Shown piece by piece: positions 58,861-64,000 of a DNA stretch of 64,000 bases. Position 1 is the first letter of the stretch, and the number at the start of each line of letters is the position of its first letter. Position numbers and translations under genes: made by a program. The notes under the pieces are model-generated. The model saw nothing but the letters and a program-made list of their open reading frames with translations, did not search any database and had not been told where the DNA came from. Origin of the DNA: Laceyella putida (lineage in GTDB: Bacteria; Bacillota; Bacilli; Thermoactinomycetales; Thermoactinomycetaceae); assembly GCF_042665195.1 (NCBI RefSeq), contig NZ_JBHTBW010000052.1, forward strand, positions 1-64,000. The letters are read 5' to 3'.

Positions 58861-60405
58861 TTACAATTGCTTCATTCTCTTCATTCTTTCCAGAAACATC
58901 GCTTTCAATTTACCTTTATCTATTTTTCCTGTCACAATCTTAGGTAGCGGATCTTTTACTAGAACGACATCCCCTAATTTATACCTTTCGAGTTGAGCAT
59001 GCACATGATTGAGGATTTGGGATTTATCTATGATCATCCCTTCTTTGACTCGTACAAAAGCGCAAGGGAATTCACCAAAATCGGGATGTTGTACACCTAC
59101 AACGCATGCCTCTTCAATTCCCTCGATCTCAAAAATCACTTTCTCTACCTCACTTGGATAAACCCCACCAAATCCACTGAAATAAATTACATCTTTGTAA
59201 CGGTCAACGATCTCAATAAACCCATCAGTGTCCACTTTGGCTGCATCACCTGTCAAATAGTAGCCTTCGTGGAAAGCTTCTTTAGTGGCTTCAGGATTTT
59301 TCCAATATTCTTGGAAGATTGTATCTCCACTTACAGCCAATTCACCTATTTGTCCGATCGGAAGCTCTTTCCTCGTCTCTCGATCCAATATTTTTACCTC
59401 AGGATACAAATAAACTTTGCCTACTGTATGGCATGAATCATACCCAAATTCTGGTTTCCAACACGAGACGATTCCATTTGTTTCTGTTGCTCCATAGACT
59501 TCTAAGACCTTGAAGCCCATTTCCTCCAAATTTTTGATTGTTCGGACCGGCACCTTGCTGCCTCCAGAAATAAAACGATCTAATGAAGGCAAAAGGTAAT
59601 CGCTTTGCTCAATCATCTGAACAATAATGCTTAATAACGTCGGAGGCATAAAAGTCAGGTTGATCTTCTCTTGTTCCATGATGTCCAACAATCCTTTGGG
59701 ATCCAACTGGGGCAAAAATACTAGCGTGTACTTTAATAGGGGCTGGGATAACATAATGACAATTCCCGAAATGTGAAAAGTCGGTAAAGCAAGCAAGAAA
59801 CGGTCACCCGGTTTATTTTCAGTCGTTCCGCTCGTCTTAATGGCACTGGCGATAAAGGCTTTATGGGTAGAAACCACTCCTTTAGGAAGCCCGGTGGTTC
59901 CCGATGTGAAAACAATGGTAATTGGATCATTTGGCTCCACTTCTATATCTGGATAGTCCATAGAATAAGTCCGCAACTCTCCTAAAAATCTTTTGGACAA
60001 CTCATGATTTTCTACGATTTGTGCCGACGGGATACTATCAAGTAAGATCTTTTCTTTCACCAAAGGAGCAAATCGATCTTCATAAAGGACAAACTTCGCA
60101 TCAATATGATCCAACGCCCATTCGGTCATTTCTTTTGACCACATAAAATTGAGTGGAACAGCAATAGCCCCTATTTTGGCAATGGCCATTAAGGAGATAG
60201 GAGCTGCACCATTGATGCCTACAAGGTAAGCTACCCGATCCCCTTTTTGTACTCCGTTATGTAATAAGTAGTTGGCTAACTGATTGGTTAAGATATTGTA
60301 CTCTTTAAAAGTAAGCTTCATGCCAGGGCTGACAACCGCTTCCTGATTCGCATAATACTGCGAACTTGATTGCAACATTTGTCCAAGCGTTTGTGAATTC
60401 ACCAA
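58861..60405 (-). CDS. AMP-dependent acyl-CoA synthetase/ligase
   Basis: A 514-residue ANL-superfamily enzyme that activates a carboxylic acid with ATP and joins it to CoA. Motifs: A3 TIVFTSGTTGLPKGVVSTHK, A5 VLEVYGATETNGI, A7 GYYLTGDAAKVD, A8 IVDRYKDVIYFSGF, and the catalytic Lys in PKIVTGKIDKGKL. The acid is probably a medium or long chain but cannot be deduced. The start is taken at the TTG behind CAGGAGTG; the frame extends to an ATG at 60444 upstream of that site. Monocistronic. Confidence 0.9.
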   Translation of the reverse strand: MVNSQTLGQMLQSSSQYYANQEAVVSPGMKLTFKEYNILTNQLANYLLHNGVQKGDRVAYLVGINGAAPISLMAIAKIGAIAVPLNFMWSKEMTEWALDHIDAKFVLYEDRFAPLVKEKILLDSIPSAQIVENHELSKRFLGELRTYSMDYPDIEVEPNDPITIVFTSGTTGLPKGVVSTHKAFIASAIKTSGTTENKPGDRFLLALPTFHISGIVIMLSQPLLKYTLVFLPQLDPKGLLDIMEQEKINLTFMPPTLLSIIVQMIEQSDYLLPSLDRFISGGSKVPVRTIKNLEEMGFKVLEVYGATETNGIVSCWKPEFGYDSCHTVGKVYLYPEVKILDRETRKELPIGQIGELAVSGDTIFQEYWKNPEATKEAFHEGYYLTGDAAKVDTDGFIEIVDRYKDVIYFSGFGGVYPSEVEKVIFEIEGIEEACVVGVQHPDFGEFPCAFVRVKEGMIIDKSQILNHVHAQLERYKLGDVVLVKDPLPKIVTGKIDKGKLKAMFLERMKRMKQL

Positions 60406-60444
60406 AAGATCATCACTCCTGTCTTTATGAAATAGTAAAATCAT

Positions 60445-60761
60445 CTAAATTAATACTATGATTATAACAGAAACAATTTCCATGGGGTAAGTCCGAAATA
60501 TGTTCTAAATTGGCCATAAAGAAAGAAAAATTTAAAGGTAAACGAGCGCAAAGGCCCTCCTGTTCATGATTTGATTTATTTCATGTACGGATGACAAATC
60601 ATCCATAGTTAACGCTCTGCACCTCAATTGCTCACTTTATATATTGATGGGTAACAATATCAGTCCCTTTTCCTGTTTGTCTTCAACCAGGTTCAACGAT
60701 CTCATTACCTTCTTTTCAATATCTCCGTTTGGTCACCAATGGGCCCAAGGAGTGAAGTTCC
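60445..60761. other. Intergenic interval without recognisable features
   Basis: No supported gene, terminator or operator. It contains the promoter of the acyl-CoA synthetase gene and the 3' region of the kinase gene. Confidence 0.4.
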
Positions 60762-61763
60762 TTATTCTAACCTAAGCCAATCCGCCATATCCAAGCGCGT
60801 CACTGGCAAGTCATTTTCAATATCTTGGCGGGTTTGCGCTATCACTCTTGCCCGTTCCCCGGTTAATTGCGTGAAGTCGAGTTTTTGATGGTAAAATACA
60901 TACATGGCAATCCGCCGGAGTTTCATAAAGACAGGTAGCCATTTCCACCAATAAGCGTCTAGATGGTGTTCCGTCTCATATCCTTTTTTGAAATGAATCA
61001 AGAAATCGGAAGCGAACTCCCGCTCTCCTTTTCCCCGCCCCGGAGGTTTGCCGAACCGGGTCAATGAGTGGTAGAGAATGATCGCTATATCGTTAATGAA
61101 CCAATGGTAACAGCTATCATCAAAATCAAACGCGGTGATGCTGTTTGCCTGGATGAAGAAGTTCCGTGTATGCAGGTCGCTGTGAATTAAGCCATAACTA
61201 TTGGATTCCTTAGTCAGTGAATGCAATTGGTTCATTAGTTCTTCTGCCCTTTTCAACACAAGCGTTTCAGATGGCGGAATACTTTCTTCTACCTTTAGTA
61301 AATCTTCCTCCCACCACTCCCGCCTTCGATATGGAACCGCTGGTTGATATGAACAAGAATGGGCATGCAACCATCCCGTTAACTTGCCCCACTGATAAAA
61401 CAAACGCTCATTCCAATCTGCTTGTTGCGGCAAACGCCCTTTCGCCTTCTCAAATAATACGGCGGTCAACCCGTGTTCCGCTTGTTCCGCCAAGTTCCCT
61501 TCGCTGGATGGAATCACATCGGTGACAGGTCCGCCCTTTCCGGCCAGATAATGAACAAAGTCCACTTCTGCCAGCACTTCTTCAAATGACCTGCGATGCG
61601 AAGGTGTCAAACGAAGAATCATGGGATTATGATGATCTTGATATTCATAAACAGCATTTACATTACCGTCGAGCCGAATCAATCTGTTTGGATTCAAATC
61701 GTATTTCCTCGCTATTGCGGCAATGGTTTTGTAGTTTATCAGAGAAGCGATTTCTTTTTTCAT
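60762..61763 (-). CDS. APH-fold phosphotransferase (aminoglycoside phosphotransferase family)
   Basis: A 333-residue kinase-like protein. The N-lobe contains the nucleotide-binding strand AVYEYQDHHNPMILRLTPSH. The catalytic loop is GLIHSDLHTRNFFIQANSIT (Asp in HSDLH, Asn two turns on) and the metal motif is TAFDFDDSCYHWF. These match the APH/homoserine kinase/SrkA group. Bacillus relatives are of unknown substrate or are spore-coat associated (CotS-like). Aminoglycoside resistance is not implied. The ATG has GGAGGATCG upstream. Confidence 0.85.
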   Translation of the reverse strand: MKKEIASLINYKTIAAIARKYDLNPNRLIRLDGNVNAVYEYQDHHNPMILRLTPSHRRSFEEVLAEVDFVHYLAGKGGPVTDVIPSSEGNLAEQAEHGLTAVLFEKAKGRLPQQADWNERLFYQWGKLTGWLHAHSCSYQPAVPYRRREWWEEDLLKVEESIPPSETLVLKRAEELMNQLHSLTKESNSYGLIHSDLHTRNFFIQANSITAFDFDDSCYHWFINDIAIILYHSLTRFGKPPGRGKGEREFASDFLIHFKKGYETEHHLDAYWWKWLPVFMKLRRIAMYVFYHQKLDFTQLTGERARVIAQTRQDIENDLPVTRLDMADWLRLE

Positions 61764-62084
61764 CTTGCGATCCTCCTATAGTTAAGATATCATCTGGTGT
61801 TTTTTTTGGAGAATAGATTGTTTGTTTCACAAACTTGTTTGGATATTATTCTGGTTTTTGGTGCTTCCTTTCTCTCTCAAAGCGTCACAAGTGATGCGGC
61901 CCTTTTTGATTGCGAATTATTGTGAATAGACAATCTCTTGACAATGTAAATATTAATAAAGAACTAGACAAATGGGGTCAGGCAACTTGGAGGTGAACCC
62001 ATCCCACCAGAAAAATTAGAACAGACGATAGAAATACTTGATGAACTCTTTAATGAAGATAAGACTAACCCGACGATAAGGCCA

Positions 62085-62345
62085 TCTCCGACCTGTGCGC
62101 CCCCCTTTTCGCCCAAGGAGCCCACTATGCAGTTCGAAGACGCCGTCACCGCTGGCTGGGACGTCGCCACCCGGGACGAACCGCAACCCACCACCGACTA
62201 CTTCGCCGCGCTGCTGGCCCGGTATCCCGATGATCCTCGGCCGCGCAGACGAAGCCGTGGCTACTGGTCCCCCAGCGACGACGACGGCCGCTCACATCCA
62301 GGCGAGTAGCCGGCTTCGCCCCTTCCCGGCGATGGACATCCTAGA
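62085..62345 (+). other. GC-rich foreign fragment, actinobacteria-like TPR gene start
   Basis: This stretch is strikingly richer in G+C than the AT-rich DNA around it. AAGGAG precedes an ATG at 62127 that opens MQFEDAVTAGWDVATRDEPQ and ...YFAALLARYPDDPR, like the N-terminus of an actinobacterial tetratricopeptide protein. A second frame then reads GRADEAVATG, typical of the next TPR, so the fragment is shuffled or frameshifted. Both edges are abrupt. Apart from this and two hairpins (62391-62417, CCGGAG/CTCCGG; 62648-62697, AAAAAACGC...GCGTTTTTT), the gap 61764-62920 holds no supported gene. Confidence 0.5.
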
Positions 62346-62883
62346 ACATACGAAAGGCTAATTTTCGGCGAGCATATGATTGTCTTGGACCCCGGAGCTG
62401 TGAACCTCCGGAGTTTTACATTTATTTTATATCTATCATGCCGCTTTTGCACTTGTCTGGACCTGAAAATGCACTAACAATAATACTAGCATTAGTACTA
62501 ACGGAAACCTTAACCCCTATGAAAAAAATGGCACTAAACATAAATTGGATAAAACAAGTTTCCATTGCCAATCTTTCCAGAGTGGAGGGCGATAGATGTC
62601 ATCGCAGTTCTTCTTCCAGAAGTTCATTTTGTATCGGAAGATTCACAAAAAAACGCCATCCTTTCTTATATCTCTAAAGAAAGAATAGCGTTTTTTCTTC
62701 TTGGTGGTATACTTTTTTCTTACCTATATGGCTATGGGGTGACTGTACATATCCATCAAGGTAAGGTTTCTTTATTACTCCAAAACGAGAAAACGGGCTA
62801 TTCCATAGCAAGAATGCATTTTTTGTGTTTTGGGGATACAAACAGATCTAAATAAAAGCTAACAAGATGCCAATAAAATTCCT

Positions 62884-62919
62884 AGTACATACCCTGTTTT
62901 GAGTACATACCCCGTTTTG
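62884..62919 (+). repeat. Two 18-bp tandem repeats
   Basis: AGTACATACCCTGTTTTG is followed directly by a copy with one change. It lies just past the stop of the YkgJ-type gene. Confidence 0.6.
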
Positions 62920-62920
62920 G

Positions 62921-63268
62921 TTACTTGAAATATTTCCATGTAAAATCCAAAGATAATATTCCAACATGTTTTTCTTTGGCATTCCAATTATCTTTTGTAG
63001 CTAATTCTGGTTTGCGGAAACAAGATAGGTTTTTATGATACCCAAACACACGACAAATTTCAGGCCTTGCCTCATAAATTCCGCATTTATCGTTATCTAA
63101 ATCATAGAAAATACAGGTTCCATAATACCTATTTTGATTCTCCAGCTCTAAACGTTTTTTAAGAGGCATGGATTTAATTTTCTTTTTTATTTTCTTAAGT
63201 TCTTGCTCCGTGACAGGAACAGGCCCACAACACATTCCTTTGCATCCTTCACATGGTAGCTTCTCCAC
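62921..63268 (-). CDS. YkgJ-family cysteine cluster protein
   Basis: A 115-residue protein of the zinc- or iron-chelating YkgJ/UPF0153 group. The cysteine set is CEGCKGMCC near the start, then CIFYDLDNDKCGIYEARPEIC, and a last Cys in NLSCFRKP. The cluster may hold an iron-sulfur centre or zinc; function unproven. The start is a GTG 6 bases after AGAGGGG. No operon partners. Confidence 0.85.
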   Translation of the reverse strand: MEKLPCEGCKGMCCGPVPVTEQELKKIKKKIKSMPLKKRLELENQNRYYGTCIFYDLDNDKCGIYEARPEICRVFGYHKNLSCFRKPELATKDNWNAKEKHVGILSLDFTWKYFK

Positions 63269-63499
63269 ATGTATCCCCTCTGTGTATATTTAACTAACTT
63301 CATCACTCAGTTAAATAATATTTTTCAGATAAGGCTCCATTAAAGTGGTGATTTTTTATATTTCTATTCTCTATAATAACAGCTACCCGCTAGATAATCA
63401 AATAAATTATAATTATAACATAAAAAATGAAATTTGTCAATAGGCTTTTGATGGGTTCAGGCAGCCTTTCCATGCCATCAAACTATATAAAAGGATGCC

Positions 63500-63623
63500 T
63501 ACAAAGCAGAAAAAACTTTTCCCGATGAGCGCCGATGGACAAATGTAGCGAATGGGAAAACGGTTTTGGAGCGATCGCGATTGCCATTTCTCCATCCAAA
63601 AGATGATTTTGAAATAGCTTCTA
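63500..63623 (+). repeat. MITE family 2, copy D3 (124 bp, internal deletion)
   Basis: Right end TTTTGAAATAGCTTCTA as in D2; left end TACAA directly joined to AGCAGAAAAAACTTTTCCCG, so 22 bases including most of the left inverted repeat are missing. The core is intact. It lies inside the EamA transporter gene. Confidence 0.8.
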
Positions 63624-64000
63624 ATAGGTCGCCCATATTAAATGAGAGGGAAATTAATGTTTGAAAGGAACCTTTAATCATTACTAGAAATACACCTGTT
63701 AATGATAGGAACAGTCCATACCCTAAACGTTTGTCCCATGCCTCATGCAGGAAAAGTACAGCTCCCAAGGTAATAAATACAGGAGTGGTCGCCATAATTA
63801 AAGATCCGTTAACCGCAGAGGTATATTTCAAGGCTATAAAGAAAAAAGCATTATAACTAAAAATTCCGGTAACAGCCATGAGAACTAGGCCTAACCAAAA
63901 TCTTTTTAACACCTCTAAGTTCCATTCTGACCGAATTAAAACGATAACAAGTAAAATCAATCCAACTAAACCAAACCGTAGTGTTGCTGCTGTTATCGGT
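63624..64000 (-). pseudogene. EamA (DMT) transporter, broken by a MITE; runs off the window
   Basis: The frame enters from beyond 64000 and reads AATLRFGLVGLILLVIVLIR, then YNAFFFIALKYTSAVNGSLI and TPVFITLGAVLFLHEAWDKR, the classic EamA repeat end with LALLFLGE-type helix. It stops being transporter-like after SLSFNMGDLL, where the MITE begins; the frame then runs through the MITE to a stop at 63499. Removing the element plus one TA gives GDLLGILLYSLMAW, then a stop 14 codons later, so the rest may have been lost as well. Confidence 0.75.

Noticed and set aside
60762..61763. Aminoglycoside resistance kinase
   Set aside because: Only the general APH fold is seen; such proteins are usually housekeeping or stress kinases in this group.
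62565..62855. 96-codon plus-strand ORF
   Set aside because: Its centre is the hairpin AAAAAACGC...GCGTTTTTT, a terminator-like structure, and no ribosome site or family likeness was seen.

Overview
The window reads as chromosomal DNA of an endospore-forming, low-to-mid GC Bacillota (Bacillales-like; a Thermoactinomycetaceae- or Brevibacillus-type genome would fit, but the sequence alone does not fix the genus). The evidence is a GerA/GerB/GerC germinant-receptor operon, GltC-type control of glutamate synthase, an L-box lysine riboswitch before lysA, AGGAGG-type ribosome sites with many GTG/TTG starts, and a sigma-54-dependent GABA cluster of Bacillus type. No rRNA, tRNA, CRISPR array or complete prophage was found.

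Layout. 0.2-5.5 kb: small genes (GNAT, S1-domain protein, class A beta-lactamase fold, membrane/coiled-coil/GAF protein, TusA and DsrE2 sulfur carriers). 5.6-7.6 kb: a MocR regulator divergent from a GNAT gene, with a strong palindromic operator between. 8.5-10.0 kb: an AT-rich threonine-synthase-like gene between two inverted 131-bp MITEs, one of which has rewritten its C-terminus. 10.2-12.8 kb: an acyltransferase operon (OlsB-like N-acyltransferase, LpxL/HtrB-like acyltransferase, DedA protein). 13-17.1 kb: a ger operon whose A subunit carries two in-frame stops and whose B subunit has a duplicated first helix. 17.3-24.4 kb: TetR plus C45 acyltransferase, DUF2238 protein, MHS transporter, ABC exporter. 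24.7-31.9 kb: gltD, gltB and divergent gltC. 32-40 kb: ArsR-DUF2087/GNAT pair and the gab cluster (gabD, frameshifted gabT, gabP, sigma-54 activator gabR) with recognisable UAS palindromes and -24/-12 promoters. 40-49.6 kb: small genes, a frameshifted M28 peptidase, an orphan tyrosine recombinase, a gutted LysR gene before cidA/cidB-like genes, nitronate monooxygenase. 49.7-53.1 kb: a MoxR/DUF5682 operon that has lost genes. 53.2-54.9 kb: lysine riboswitch and lysA. 55.6-57.3 kb: debris of a C39-like peptidase, a group II intron and an IS3-family element. 57.4-64 kb: endonuclease V, acyl-CoA synthetase, APH-type kinase, a GC-rich foreign fragment, a YkgJ-type protein and an EamA transporter gene broken by a MITE.

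The most unusual signal is a set of short non-autonomous elements. Two families have different terminal inverted repeats (one starting TAGGG, one starting TASAAG) but share the same internal core of about 65 bp. Copies lie at 8540-8670, 9818-9948, 38061-38085 (remnant), 40085-40223, 47205-47349 and 63500-63623. All abut TA dinucleotides, and two sit inside genes whose frames are restored if the element plus one TA is removed.

The window is rich in decay: gabT, the M28 peptidase, gerA, the LysR gene, DUF5682, IS3 and EamA all carry lesions. Some single-base frameshifts, especially in homopolymers, could be sequencing errors.
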